A stretch of 64,000 nt of DNA. Origin: Diaphorobacter sp. HDW4A (GTDB lineage Bacteria > Pseudomonadota > Gammaproteobacteria > Burkholderiales > Burkholderiaceae_C). The stretch is from the NCBI RefSeq assembly GCF_011305995.1, contig NZ_CP049910.1, positions 6,090,501 to 6,154,500 on the forward strand, read 5' to 3'. Positions 30,454 through 38,623 of this stretch are shown here, one piece after another. The position numbers and the translations under genes are program-made. A model generated the notes under the pieces. That model searched no databases. It was not told the origin of the DNA and saw only the letters and a list, made by a program, of their open reading frames with translations. The first letter of the stretch is position 1. Every line of letters begins with the position of its first letter.

Positions 30454-30609
30454 AACGCAATCGATCAGTGGACATGCGCGCGGGCGGCTGCGACCCCCGG
30501 GCGCTCTCGTTAAACTTGACGCGATAGCCAGTTGGCTCACAAGACCCTTCGCGGCACTCTGCCATTTGCCGGTGGCGTGCCGCGAATCTTTGCTGAAAGT
30601 GAATTTCGA

Positions 30610-31701
30610 ATGTCTCTGATCCCCGCCACCATCCTCACCGGCTTTCTGGGTTCCGGCAAAACCACCCTGCTCAAGCGCCTGCTGCATGAGGCGCATGGCC
30701 AGAAGATCGCGGTGATCGAGAACGAATTTGGTGAAGAGAACATCGACACCGACATCCTCCGGACCGAAACCAAGGAGCAGATCGTGCAGATGAGCAATGG
30801 CTGCATCTGCTGCACGATCCGCGAAGATCTGCGTGAAACGCTGCAGTTGCTGGCTGCCAAGCGCCGCAAGGGGTTGGTCGAGTTCGACCGCATCGTCATC
30901 GAGACAACCGGCCTTGCCGATCCCGGTCCGGTCGCGCAGACCTTCTTCATGGATGACGAGATCGCGGAGACCTATCTGCTGGACTCGATCATCACACTGG
31001 TGGATGCCAAACACGCCAATCAGCAACTCGACGATCGCCAGGAGGCGCGCCGTCAGGTGGGTTTTGCCGACCAGATCTTCCTGTCCAAGACCGATCTGGT
31101 GACCGAGACAGAGAAGGAAGCGCTGACACACCGCCTCAAGCACATGAACCCACGTGCGCCGATCCGCGCTGTGCATTTTGGTGACGTGCCCCTCGCGGAC
31201 GTGCTGGACCTGCGCGGTTTCAACCTGAATGCCAAGCTGGACATCGACCCCGACTTTCTCAGGGAGACGGATCACGGGCATGACCATCACCACGGACACA
31301 GCGAAGGGCACGATCATGAGCATGAGCATGACGAACATTGCGGCCATGATCATGATCATGAGCATGGCGAAAGCTGCAATCACCCTCACCACCATCACTA
31401 CGACGATGATGTGAAGAGCTTTGTTTTCCGGGCGGACCGGGCGTTCGATCCTGCCAAGCTTGAAGATTTCCTTGGCGCGATTGTGAACATTTATGGACCT
31501 CGCATGCTGCGTTACAAAGGCGTGCTAAACATGCGGGGAACGGAGCGCAAGGTGATTTTTCAGGGGGTGCACCAATTGATGGGAAGCGACTTGGGGCCAC
31601 AGTGGGTGGAAGGGGAAGAGCGCGTCAGCAAGATGGTGTTCATCGGCATCGACTTGCCCAAGGACATCCTGGTTCAAGGACTGGACCAGTGCCTCGTGTA
31701 A
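30610..31701 (+). CDS. CobW/COG0523-family GTPase, probable zinc metallochaperone
   Basis: The 363-residue protein has the P-loop GFLGSGKTTLLKRLL near residue 10. The COG0523 metal motif GCICCTI (CxCC) is near residue 62, followed by IETTGLADPGPV (Walker B region) and SKTDLV. A metal-binding loop with 20 histidines and two cysteines within about 45 residues spans 31270-31410. The C-terminal CobW domain runs from VKSFVFRADR. ATG 30610 is used because the longer frame adds 26 unrelated residues. The next gene region encodes a DksA with a reduced zinc finger, a known association for this family. I see no Zur box in the 156 bp upstream. Confidence 0.88.
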   Translation: MSLIPATILTGFLGSGKTTLLKRLLHEAHGQKIAVIENEFGEENIDTDILRTETKEQIVQMSNGCICCTIREDLRETLQLLAAKRRKGLVEFDRIVIETTGLADPGPVAQTFFMDDEIAETYLLDSIITLVDAKHANQQLDDRQEARRQVGFADQIFLSKTDLVTETEKEALTHRLKHMNPRAPIRAVHFGDVPLADVLDLRGFNLNAKLDIDPDFLRETDHGHDHHHGHSEGHDHEHEHDEHCGHDHDHEHGESCNHPHHHHYDDDVKSFVFRADRAFDPAKLEDFLGAIVNIYGPRMLRYKGVLNMRGTERKVIFQGVHQLMGSDLGPQWVEGEERVSKMVFIGIDLPKDILVQGLDQCLV

Positions 31702-31865
31702 GCTGGGGTGAGTGGAAAAACCTGCGCTGAATGGAAAGTAGGCGTGTGTTGTGTGCCACTTTTCCCCTATTTCCTAAATAGGCCGCTACAATCGCGCCCC
31801 GAAAAACCCGGGATAGTTGTTTGATCAACAGTTCCGGCTCCGCCCGTTTTGCGAGGAGACAGGAA
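31702..31865 (+). promoter_or_regulatory. Promoter/leader region upstream of dksA
   Basis: The palindrome CCTATTTCCTAAATAGG (31766-31782, arms CCTATTT/AAATAGG) ends 5 bases before TACAAT (31787-31792), a 5/6 match to a -10 box. The dyad would overlap the -35 position and could be an operator. No -35 hexamer is obvious. An AGGAG at 31854-31858 introduces the short open frame at 31866. The stretch carries no gene. Confidence 0.4.
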
Positions 31866-32093
31866 GTGAGCATCAGACCTGGTACATCCATGGCGATGGC
31901 CGGAATGCAAGGGGCAGGCAAGGAAGAGGGTACGACCCTGATCCACCTGACCGGCATCCCCCCATTGGCCTTGTGGCTCGAGAGAGCCGTGAAAACTGTG
32001 CTGGATTTGCATAACGCTTCCCGAAACACGCATTCGACCGTACCATCAACGGCAGAGAGGGGCCGCTGTGGCCCCAACCGCCAGCTTTATTGA
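31866..32093 (+). CDS. Putative 75-residue leader ORF upstream of dksA
   Basis: GTG 31866 has an excellent AGGAG 7 bases upstream and opens a 75-codon frame whose TGA (32091-32093) ends 4 bases before the dksA ATG at 32098. That ATG has no Shine-Dalgarno of its own, so translational coupling would explain how dksA is read. The peptide has a mildly hydrophobic centre (GIPPLALWLERAVKTVLDLH) and no recognised family. It could be a leader peptide, a small protein, or chance. Alternatively DksA starts at GTG 32068 with GAGAGG upstream, which would overlap this frame. Confidence 0.35.
   Translation: MSIRPGTSMAMAGMQGAGKEEGTTLIHLTGIPPLALWLERAVKTVLDLHNASRNTHSTVPSTAERGRCGPNRQLY
32059..32075 (+). promoter_or_regulatory. 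Leader hairpin just upstream of the dksA start
   Basis: GGGGCC (32059-32064) and GGCCCC (32070-32075) form a perfect 6-bp GC stem with a GCTGT loop, 22 bases before the dksA ATG. It has no following T-run, so it is not a terminator. It may modulate translation of dksA or cover the alternative GTG start at 32068, which lies in its loop. Confidence 0.4.
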
Positions 32094-32097
32094 CATC

Positions 32098-32589
32098 ATG
32101 CCCACGACAATGCAAAACACTGCGGCGGCCGCCAAGAAGGATCCCAAGCTGGCCAACAACTGGAAAACCAAGTCAGGGGACGAATTGACCGACGCAGAAG
32201 TGCTCTCTATGCCTGAGAGTGAATACATGAACGACAAGCAATTGGCGTTCTTCCGTCATAAATTGACGCAAATCAAGCAGGACATGCATAACAACGCCGG
32301 TGAAACCACCGAGCATCTGCGTGAGGATACAGTGGTGGTGCCCGATCCTGCTGATCGTGCAACGATCGAAGAGGAGCACGCGCTGGAGCTGCGCACCCGT
32401 GATCGCGAGCGCAAGCTGCTCAAGAAGATCGAGCAGTCCATCGCCCGCATCGACGCGGGGGACTACGGTTACTGCGATGAAACGGGCGAGCCCATCGGCG
32501 TGGGGCGTCTGATCGCACGTCCCACCGCTACGTTGTCCCTGGAAGCCCAGCAACGTCGCGAACTGAAGCAAAAGATGTACGGAGATTGA
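32098..32589 (+). CDS. dksA: RNA polymerase-binding transcription factor DksA, zinc-cysteine-poor form
   Basis: DksA enters the RNA polymerase secondary channel and works with ppGpp. The coiled-coil tip and the two helices are recognisable. ESEYMNDKQLAFFRHKLTQI comes first, then the tip VVVPDPADRATIEEEHALE, then LRTRDRERKLLKKIEQSIA. The C4 zinc finger is reduced: GYCDETGEPIG and TATLSLEAQ align with it, leaving one Cys, while the other three ligand positions are Thr, Ser and Ala. It should therefore fold without zinc, like DksA2-type proteins. I use ATG 32098 (163 residues), although GTG 32068 is possible. It follows the COG0523 zinc-chaperone gene. Confidence 0.9.
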   Translation: MPTTMQNTAAAAKKDPKLANNWKTKSGDELTDAEVLSMPESEYMNDKQLAFFRHKLTQIKQDMHNNAGETTEHLREDTVVVPDPADRATIEEEHALELRTRDRERKLLKKIEQSIARIDAGDYGYCDETGEPIGVGRLIARPTATLSLEAQQRRELKQKMYGD

Positions 32590-32651
32590 CAGATGCTGAA
32601 CCTGCCGAGTCCGACACATACCTGTGTGATTGAGGCGGGTTCACTGTCCCG

Positions 32652-34427
32652 ATGGTCATGAGCAAGGAAGAAGCTGCCCGCGGGTTGTTGTCCAAGGTTG
32701 TGCGTTTTGTGCGCAACCCGACCGTTCAGTGGTCAGAGCTTGAGGCCCCTGAAGAAGACAAGGAAGGCCAGTACAGCAAACAGATGCTCAAGGAGATGAT
32801 CGAGCGCAAGCGGCGAAATGACTTTGTGCGTCGCCGCGAGTTCGAACAACTGCGCAAGCTTCGCCGCAAGGAGGTTGTGCAGGGTCAGAAACTGGAGGAC
32901 GCGACCGGGCGAACCTCGTTTGCCCAGAGCACCATGTTGTCGCAGACGAGCAGCACCAATGCCTCGCCGGATGGCAGGGCAGTGACGCTCAAGAAGATCG
33001 ATGAGATCGAAGCGCAGATGTCCCAGCAATGGTGGCGTGCCAAGCCGGGTGGGGCCTCGGGTGATCGTCCAGTGCCGCGTGTGATTCCGCCTCCGTTGCA
33101 GGACCCGCAGGTGACGGCCGAGGTGCCGCTGGAGTTTGCGGCGACGGCTCCGCTCACCATGCCTCCATCGGGTTTTGCGGCAACCCAGCCGGCGACGATG
33201 CCGGGTGCAATGTCAGGAGCGATTCCGGGGGGGATTGCGCCAACAGTGCCGATGACGTTGAATGGCATGAGCATGGATTTTGACGTGCCCACGCTGGGAT
33301 TGGACGCTGTCGTCGCTCATGAGGAACTGGAGAAATTTGTGCACGAACCCGACCTAGAAGAAGCAGCCATTCGTTTCGCCAATGGCGACTACGCAGGCGC
33401 TGAATCGGGCTTGCTGGAAGTGCTCACGCGTCATGCGCAAGATGATCCCAAGGACCAGATCGATATTTGGATGACCTTGTTCGATCTGTATCGTGCGACG
33501 GGCCAGCAGGAACGCTTTGACAAGCTGGCCATTGATTATGCAGGCCGCTTCAGCCGCTCTGCACCGCTGTGGTTCTCGCTGCCCGAGCAATTGGGGCTAG
33601 CGGCCACGGAAAGCGCTGGTGCTGCCGTGAATTCGCGTGAGTTCAGCTGGAATGCGCCACCAACGCTCACCACTCAATCACTCGCCGCGCTGCAGGCATC
33701 GATTGGGCGCAAACCCGCGCCGCCATGGACCTTCAACTGGTCGCGCACCACAGACATCGATCCGCAGGCGCTTCCAGGTCTGGGCGACATGTTTCTGCAA
33801 TGGGCGGATGAGCCCGTCGATCTCAAGTTCGTGGGCGTTCCCGCGCTGAACGCCATGCTGCAGTCCAAGACGCAGTCCGGTGACCGCACGGCCGATGAAC
33901 AATGGTGGCGTCTGCGTATGGCGCTGCTGCGCCTGATGGGCTTGCCTGACGAGTTCGAGCTGGTGGCGCTCGATTACTGCGTGACCTATGAGGTCTCTCC
34001 GCCGTCGTGGGCTCCCACCAAATGCAAATTTCAGGGCGATGACAGCGCGCTCAATGCGGTGGTTGAGCAGGCACGTCTCGATGCAGTGCGCGAGCACGAC
34101 ATGCTCAACCCATCACAGGGTGCTGCACGCGCCGTCAAGCCCGAGGCTTCGAAGCTGCAGGGACTGTCCGGGTGTATTGACGGCGATGCGGTGCCGCTAT
34201 TGGAGTCATTCGAGGCGCTTGCCAAGCCGGACGCGCCCCTGCAGATCCCTTGTGATCGTCTCATCCGCATGGACTTTCCGGCAGCTGGCTCGGTGCTCAA
34301 CTGGGCTGCCGAGCAGCAGGCCAAGGGCCGCGCGGTGCAGTTCATCAACCTGCATCGTTTGATTGCCGTTTTCTTCAACGTGATCGGTATCGGCGAGCAT
34401 GCGTGGGTGGTTCCCCGAAGGAATTGA
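32652..34427 (+). CDS. FimV/TPR-like and STAS-like domain protein of unknown function
   Basis: The 591-residue protein begins with a charged region rich in Arg, Lys and Glu ([20 protein letters not shown]). A Pro/Met/Ala-rich low-complexity stretch runs from about residue 140 to 210. A FimV-like repeat follows ([20 protein letters not shown], then [20 protein letters not shown]). The last 95 residues ([20 protein letters not shown], then [19 protein letters not shown]) look like a STAS domain of the anti-sigma/MlaB type. I know no function for this arrangement. It lies between dksA and hslVU and may be lineage-specific. ATG 32658 is an alternative start. Confidence 0.7.
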   Translation: MVMSKEEAARGLLSKVVRFVRNPTVQWSELEAPEEDKEGQYSKQMLKEMIERKRRNDFVRRREFEQLRKLRRKEVVQGQKLEDATGRTSFAQSTMLSQTSSTNASPDGRAVTLKKIDEIEAQMSQQWWRAKPGGASGDRPVPRVIPPPLQDPQVTAEVPLEFAATAPLTMPPSGFAATQPATMPGAMSGAIPGGIAPTVPMTLNGMSMDFDVPTLGLDAVVAHEELEKFVHEPDLEEAAIRFANGDYAGAESGLLEVLTRHAQDDPKDQIDIWMTLFDLYRATGQQERFDKLAIDYAGRFSRSAPLWFSLPEQLGLAATESAGAAVNSREFSWNAPPTLTTQSLAALQASIGRKPAPPWTFNWSRTTDIDPQALPGLGDMFLQWADEPVDLKFVGVPALNAMLQSKTQSGDRTADEQWWRLRMALLRLMGLPDEFELVALDYCVTYEVSPPSWAPTKCKFQGDDSALNAVVEQARLDAVREHDMLNPSQGAARAVKPEASKLQGLSGCIDGDAVPLLESFEALAKPDAPLQIPCDRLIRMDFPAAGSVLNWAAEQQAKGRAVQFINLHRLIAVFFNVIGIGEHAWVVPRRN

Positions 34428-34431
34428 GGGC

Positions 34432-34553
34432 ACACCCTGAGGTGCGAAGCGCTGCGGGGCGGTCCTTGCGCGGCTGCTCTCACTTGGGCCGCGCTGGATT
34501 TGCAGGCCGCATACCTTCTCGAGTGACAAAAGCGCGCTGCACGCGCGCTCTTT
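34432..34553. repeat. Degenerate intergenic repeat and candidate terminator before hslV
   Basis: The first part (CCTGAGGTGCGAAGCGCTGC, then GGGGCGGTCCTTGCGCGGC) resembles the comamonad repeat whose fuller copy lies behind ftsZ at 54823. At 34532-34548 GCGCGC-TGCAC-GCGCGC forms a GC stem, flanked by AAAA before and TCTTT after. It is a plausible bidirectional rho-independent terminator separating the STAS-like gene from hslVU. The remaining 70 bp up to the hslV ATG must hold its promoter, which I could not place. Confidence 0.4.
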
Positions 34554-34624
34554 CGTTGCTGGGCTGCGCGAAACTTCGCAATGTCGTCTTGATAAATTCG
34601 GCTCAGCCCTCACCTGTCACCGCC

Positions 34625-35173
34625 ATGGAACAGTATCACGGCACCACCATTCTCAGTGTCCGTCGCCAGTTGGCTGACGGCAGCATTCAGGTCGCCATTG
34701 GCGGCGATGGCCAGGTCACTCTGGGCAACATCGTCGTCAAGGGCACGGCACGCAAGGTGCGCAAGCTCTACGGCGGCAAGGTGCTTGCCGGATTTGCGGG
34801 CGCCACGGCCGACGCCTTCACGCTGTTCGAGCGTTTCGAGGCCAAGCTGGAAAAGCACAACGGCCAGTTGACCCGCGCCGCCATTGAGCTCACCAAGGAC
34901 TGGCGCACCGACCGCGTGCTGCGTCGCCTTGAAGCCATGCTCGCCGTCGCTGATGAAAGCGCCTCGCTGATCATCACCGGCAACGGCGATGTGCTCGAAC
35001 CCGAGCAGGGCATCGTGTCCATTGGATCGGGCGGCGCCTATGCGCATTCGGCGGCCAAGGCGCTGCTGAACAACACCGACCTCTCGGCCGAGGACGTGGT
35101 CCGCAAGTCGCTTGCGATTGCGGGCGAGCTGTGCATCTACACCAACATGCACCACACCATCGAAACCCTTTGA
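34625..35173 (+). CDS. hslV: ATP-dependent protease HslVU, peptidase subunit HslV
   Basis: The 182-residue proteasome-like peptidase forms two hexameric rings and works with HslU. The catalytic N-terminal threonine is in TTILSVRR. It is preceded here by MEQYHG, so the mature Thr1 would arise from cleavage before residue 7, slightly more than in E. coli, where it follows Met1. [39 protein letters not shown] and [15 protein letters not shown] are all family motifs. A longer upstream frame is not supported. The ATPase gene hslU starts 171 bp downstream, separated by intergenic palindromes. Confidence 0.93.
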   Translation: MEQYHGTTILSVRRQLADGSIQVAIGGDGQVTLGNIVVKGTARKVRKLYGGKVLAGFAGATADAFTLFERFEAKLEKHNGQLTRAAIELTKDWRTDRVLRRLEAMLAVADESASLIITGNGDVLEPEQGIVSIGSGGAYAHSAAKALLNNTDLSAEDVVRKSLAIAGELCIYTNMHHTIETL

Positions 35174-35184
35174 GGCATTTCTTC

Positions 35185-35310
35185 GCCTTCTCCTGCTTGC
35201 GGGAGAAGGCAATGGTGAGGGTGACCGCTGCGTTCCAGATGTTCGCAGCGTCCGTATCAGGACATCCCCCTTGCCTCAACCCTCTCTCCCAAGGGGCGAG
35301 GGAGCCGTGC
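35185..35310. repeat. Paired inverted intergenic repeat between hslV and hslU
   Basis: GCCTTCTCC (35185-35193) and GGAGAAGGC (35202-35210) form a perfect hairpin followed by AATGGTGAGGGTG. In opposite orientation, CCTTGCCTCAACCCTCTCTC, then CCAAGGGGCGAGGGAG (about 35270-35306), looks like a second copy. Similar TCTCC...GGAGA...GGTGAGGG palindromes are dispersed between genes in many proteobacteria. Transcribed together, the two arms could pair as a long stem inside the hslVU message and affect its stability or the hslV:hslU ratio. Confidence 0.55.
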
Positions 35311-35344
35311 CAGACACCCTTGAACTTGATTTGCAGGTCCCACC

Positions 35345-36661
35345 ATGTATTCAATGACTCCGCAGGAAATCGTTTCTGAGCTCGACAACCACATCGTCGG
35401 CCAGAAAAGCGCCAAGCGCGCGGTTGCCATCGCGCTGCGCAACCGCTGGCGCCGCCAGCAGGTCGATGCCAGCCTGCGCCATGAAATCACCCCCAAGAAC
35501 ATTCTGATGATCGGCCCCACGGGCGTCGGCAAGACCGAGATCGCTCGCCGTCTGGCGCGTCTGGCGGATGCACCGTTCATCAAGGTCGAGGCCACCAAGT
35601 TCACTGAGGTCGGCTATGTCGGCAAGGATGTCGATTCGATCGTGCGCGATCTGGTCGAGATCGCCGTCAAGCAGACGCGCGAGGCCGACATGAAGAAGAT
35701 GCGCATGCGTGCCGAAGACGCCGCAGAGGAGCGCATTCTCGATGTGCTGATTCCTCCCGCGCGCGGCAGCGAGCCTGCGCCCGATGGTGCGGCGCGCCAG
35801 TCGTTTCGCAAGAAGCTGCGCGAAGGCCAGCTCGACGACAAGGAGATCGAGATCGATCTGGCCGAGTCGCGCCAGCAGCTTGAAATCATGGGCCCGCAGG
35901 GCATGGAAGAAATGACCGAGCAACTGCGTGGCATGTTCAGCCAGATGGGCGGCGAAAAGCGCAAGACGCGCAAGCTGCGGATTGCCGAGGCGCTCAAGCT
36001 GCTGACCGATGAGGAAGCCGCCAAGCTGGTCAACGAGGATGAAGTGAAGACTCGCGCTCTGGCCAACGCCGAGCAGAATGGCATCGTCTTCATCGACGAG
36101 ATTGACAAGGTGGCCTCGCGTCAGGAGTCTTCGGGGGCTGAGGTGTCGCGCCAAGGCGTGCAGCGTGACCTGCTGCCGCTGGTCGAGGGGACGACGGTTT
36201 CCACCAAATATGGCATGGTCAAGACCGACCACATGCTGTTCATAGCGTCTGGAGCCTTCCATCTGGCCAAGCCCAGCGATCTGATTCCCGAACTGCAAGG
36301 CCGCTTTCCGATCCGCGTGGAGCTGGAGTCGCTTTCGGTCAAGGACTTTGAAGCGATTCTGACGCAGACCCATGCATCGCTGGTCAAGCAGTACCAGGCG
36401 CTGCTCGCAACCGAAGGCGTGACGTTGTCGTTCCAGCCCGATGGCATCACGCGTCTGGCGCACATCGCGTTCGATGTGAACGAACGCACCGAAAACATCG
36501 GAGCGCGGCGCCTATCAACGGTTATGGAGCGATTGCTTGATGAGGTTAGCTTTGATGCGGTCAAGCTCTCGGGTCAGACGGTCGTCATCGATACCAACTA
36601 TGTGAACGATCGTCTGCAGATGCTGAGCCAAAACGAGGATTTATCCAGATACATTCTCTGA
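35345..36661 (+). CDS. hslU: ATP-dependent protease HslVU, ATPase subunit HslU
   Basis: The 438-residue AAA+ unfoldase feeds substrates to HslV. It opens [20 protein letters not shown]. The P-loop is [15 protein letters not shown] near residue 58 and the Walker B segment is [11 protein letters not shown] near 250. The pore and sensor regions ([27 protein letters not shown]) and the C-terminal LSRYIL, which inserts into HslV, are all present. The I-domain between the Walker motifs has the usual length. ATG 35345 gives the expected family start, three codons before MTPQE. Confidence 0.95.
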   Translation: MYSMTPQEIVSELDNHIVGQKSAKRAVAIALRNRWRRQQVDASLRHEITPKNILMIGPTGVGKTEIARRLARLADAPFIKVEATKFTEVGYVGKDVDSIVRDLVEIAVKQTREADMKKMRMRAEDAAEERILDVLIPPARGSEPAPDGAARQSFRKKLREGQLDDKEIEIDLAESRQQLEIMGPQGMEEMTEQLRGMFSQMGGEKRKTRKLRIAEALKLLTDEEAAKLVNEDEVKTRALANAEQNGIVFIDEIDKVASRQESSGAEVSRQGVQRDLLPLVEGTTVSTKYGMVKTDHMLFIASGAFHLAKPSDLIPELQGRFPIRVELESLSVKDFEAILTQTHASLVKQYQALLATEGVTLSFQPDGITRLAHIAFDVNERTENIGARRLSTVMERLLDEVSFDAVKLSGQTVVIDTNYVNDRLQMLSQNEDLSRYIL

Positions 36662-36809
36662 CGGTTTTATCGGTTTGCCCGTCGACCCTCAAGTTTCACT
36701 TCGTGAACAGAGTCTAAGTGCTTAATAAATAAGGGTTTTATCCCCAGTCCGCCCTGTGAAATGCGGTCTAAGTCGTTGATTTCATTGCAAATTTGTGTTG
36801 CATGACCTC

Positions 36810-36868
36810 TTGCACGGTGTTCTTTTCCTGCTACAGTGGAAAAAAGTGCAATTAAGTGGTGAAAAGTG
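36810..36868 (+). promoter_or_regulatory. Division-cluster promoter region with four MraZ boxes
   Basis: AGTG occurs four times at exactly 10-bp steps: 36835, 36845, 36855 and 36865. The wider units are AGTGGAAAAAAGTGC and AGTGGTGAAAAGTGC. Evenly spaced AAAGTG/TGGG direct repeats are the known targets of MraZ, so this is the probable autoregulatory operator of the dcw operon. TTGCAC (36810-36815) and TACAGT (36832-36837) at 16-bp spacing form a weak candidate promoter whose -10 overlaps the first box. The rest of the 254-bp gap after hslU shows no gene. Confidence 0.7.
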
Positions 36869-36915
36869 CCCTGAAACTCCAATTTCGGGGCCCAACCAAA
36901 CAGAGGTCTAACGCC

Positions 36916-37344
36916 GTGTTTCAAGGCGCGTCATCAATCAGTCTGGATGCCAAGGGGCGGCTCTCTGTGCCGACCCGGTATCGTGACGTCCTGATGGCGA
37001 ACGCGTCGGGCCAGCTCACGATCACCAAGCACCCCCACGGCTGTCTGATGGTCTTCCCCCGCCCCGAGTGGGAGAAGTTTCGCGAACGCATCACGGCGCT
37101 GCCCATGGAGGCTGTGCGCTTCAAGCGCATCTTCATGGGCCACGCTATGGATGTGGACATGGACGCCACCGGCCGCGTGCTCGTGGCGCCCGAATTGCGC
37201 GAAGGTGCGGGTATCAGCAAGGACACGATCCTGCTGGGCATGGGCAATCACTTCGAACTCTGGGACAAGGCGAAGTACGACGCCCAGGAAGCCGAAGCGA
37301 TGCAGGGCGAATTACCCGCCGTTCTCAACGATTTTTCTTTTTGA
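36916..37344 (+). CDS. mraZ: Transcriptional regulator MraZ
   Basis: The 142-residue protein is the first gene of the division and cell-wall cluster. It is a dodecameric DNA-binding repressor with two AbrB-like SpoVT folds: [20 protein letters not shown], then [20 protein letters not shown]. The start is GTG 36916, with AGAGG about 9 bases upstream. The longer frame would add 20 residues absent from the family. The four AGTG repeats 50-80 bp upstream are its likely operator. rsmH follows after 11 bp. Confidence 0.92.
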   Translation: MFQGASSISLDAKGRLSVPTRYRDVLMANASGQLTITKHPHGCLMVFPRPEWEKFRERITALPMEAVRFKRIFMGHAMDVDMDATGRVLVAPELREGAGISKDTILLGMGNHFELWDKAKYDAQEAEAMQGELPAVLNDFSF

Positions 37345-37355
37345 CAAGGCCGAGA

Positions 37356-38282
37356 GTGAACCAGCCATTGCTGCACACCACGGTCCTTCTGAACGAGGCG
37401 GTCGACGCCTTGTTGGATGCTGCTCACCCGGACGACGCCAACTATGTGGATGGCACGTTCGGGCGCGGCGGTCATTCGCGGCTGATTCTCTCGCGGCTCA
37501 AGCCCGAGGGGAGGTTGGTGGCGTTCGACAAGGACCCTCAAGCCATCGAAGCCGCAGCGCGCATCACTGATGCGCGTTTTTCAATCCGGCACGAAGGTTT
37601 CAAGCATCTCGATGAACTGCCCGAAAGCAGTGTCAACGGCGTTTTGCTGGATCTGGGCGTGAGCTCGCCGCAAATTGATGATCCGGAGCGTGGCTTCAGC
37701 TTTCGCTTCGACGGCCCGCTGGACATGCGCATGGACACCACCCGTGGTGAAAGTGTCGCCCAGTGGTTGGAAGAAGCTGAAGCGAAGCAGATAACGGAGG
37801 TGATACGTGACTACGGCGAAGAACGGTTTGCTGGCCCCATTGCAAAGGCGATTGTTGCTTGGCGCGAAACACGGGGTCCAATTACAAGCACCTCCGAACT
37901 GGCCGACATCGTGGCTGGCGCGGTCAAAACCCGCGAGCAGGGCCAGAACCCTGCAACGCGCACATTTCAAGCTCTTCGGATTTTCATCAACGCCGAGCTT
38001 GAAGAGCTGCAACAGGCGCTAGAGGCGAGCATCCGGGTTCTGAAGCCCGGAGGTCGCCTCGTAGTCATCAGCTTCCATTCGCTCGAAGACCGCATCGTCA
38101 AGCAATTCATCGCGCAGCACTCCAAGGAGGTCTACGACCGCCGTGCTCCGTTTGCTGCGCCTACGCCCATGCGCCTCAAGGCGCTTGATCGCATCAAGCC
38201 CAGCGGTGAAGAAGTGTCGGGCAATCCCCGCTCGCGCAGCGCCGTGATGCGCGTGGCTGAAAGAACCGAGGTGCCTGCATGA
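37356..38282 (+). CDS. rsmH: 16S rRNA (cytosine-1402-N4)-methyltransferase RsmH
   Basis: The 308-residue SAM-dependent enzyme methylates C1402 in the ribosomal P site. Motifs are [12 protein letters not shown], then [15 protein letters not shown] (the SAM loop), [31 protein letters not shown] and the C-terminal [16 protein letters not shown]. Translation starts at GTG 37356, which gives the normal N-terminus. A longer frame overlaps mraZ. Its TGA overlaps the ftsL ATG. Confidence 0.94.
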   Translation: MNQPLLHTTVLLNEAVDALLDAAHPDDANYVDGTFGRGGHSRLILSRLKPEGRLVAFDKDPQAIEAAARITDARFSIRHEGFKHLDELPESSVNGVLLDLGVSSPQIDDPERGFSFRFDGPLDMRMDTTRGESVAQWLEEAEAKQITEVIRDYGEERFAGPIAKAIVAWRETRGPITSTSELADIVAGAVKTREQGQNPATRTFQALRIFINAELEELQQALEASIRVLKPGGRLVVISFHSLEDRIVKQFIAQHSKEVYDRRAPFAAPTPMRLKALDRIKPSGEEVSGNPRSRSAVMRVAERTEVPA

Positions 38283-38623
38283 TGCTGCGCCTCAACCTGC
38301 TGCTGCTGCTCGCGGTCATGGCTTGTTCCATGTACCTGGTGAACACGCAGTACGAGTCGCGCCGGTTGTTCACCGAGCTCGACCGTGCGCAGGTAGAGGC
38401 GCGCCGTCTGGAGACAGAGCACCAGCGTCTGCAGGTTGAAAAGCGCGCGCAGGCCACACCGCTGCGCGTGGAAACGCTTGCACGCGAGAAGCTGCAGATG
38501 CGTTCGACAACGCCGGCCATCACGCAATACGTCACCGACGACGGCTCGCCCGTGGTGATGGCGATCACGCCCGCGGCCGTTCCAAGCGGCGGAGCGGCGG
38601 CTGCAGGCGGGAGGCGTCAATGA
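38279..38623 (+). CDS. ftsL: Cell division protein FtsL
   Basis: The 114-residue bitopic protein has a transmembrane segment at once ([19 protein letters not shown]), followed by a periplasmic coiled coil ([20 protein letters not shown], then [20 protein letters not shown]) that pairs with FtsB and FtsQ. A Gly/Ala-rich tail ([10 protein letters not shown]) ends it. Sequence conservation of FtsL is low, so the assignment rests on structure and its place between rsmH and ftsI. It overlaps both neighbours by ATGA junctions. Confidence 0.92.
   Translation: MMLRLNLLLLLAVMACSMYLVNTQYESRRLFTELDRAQVEARRLETEHQRLQVEKRAQATPLRVETLAREKLQMRSTTPAITQYVTDDGSPVVMAITPAAVPSGGAAAAGGRRQ

Noticed and set aside
32059..32075. 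Intrinsic terminator before dksA
   Set aside because: The GC stem has no following T-run, so a role in translation or structure is more likely.
37068..37355. N-terminal extension of the rsmH frame into mraZ
   Set aside because: It overlaps mraZ out of frame, and homologues start at the GTG at 37356.
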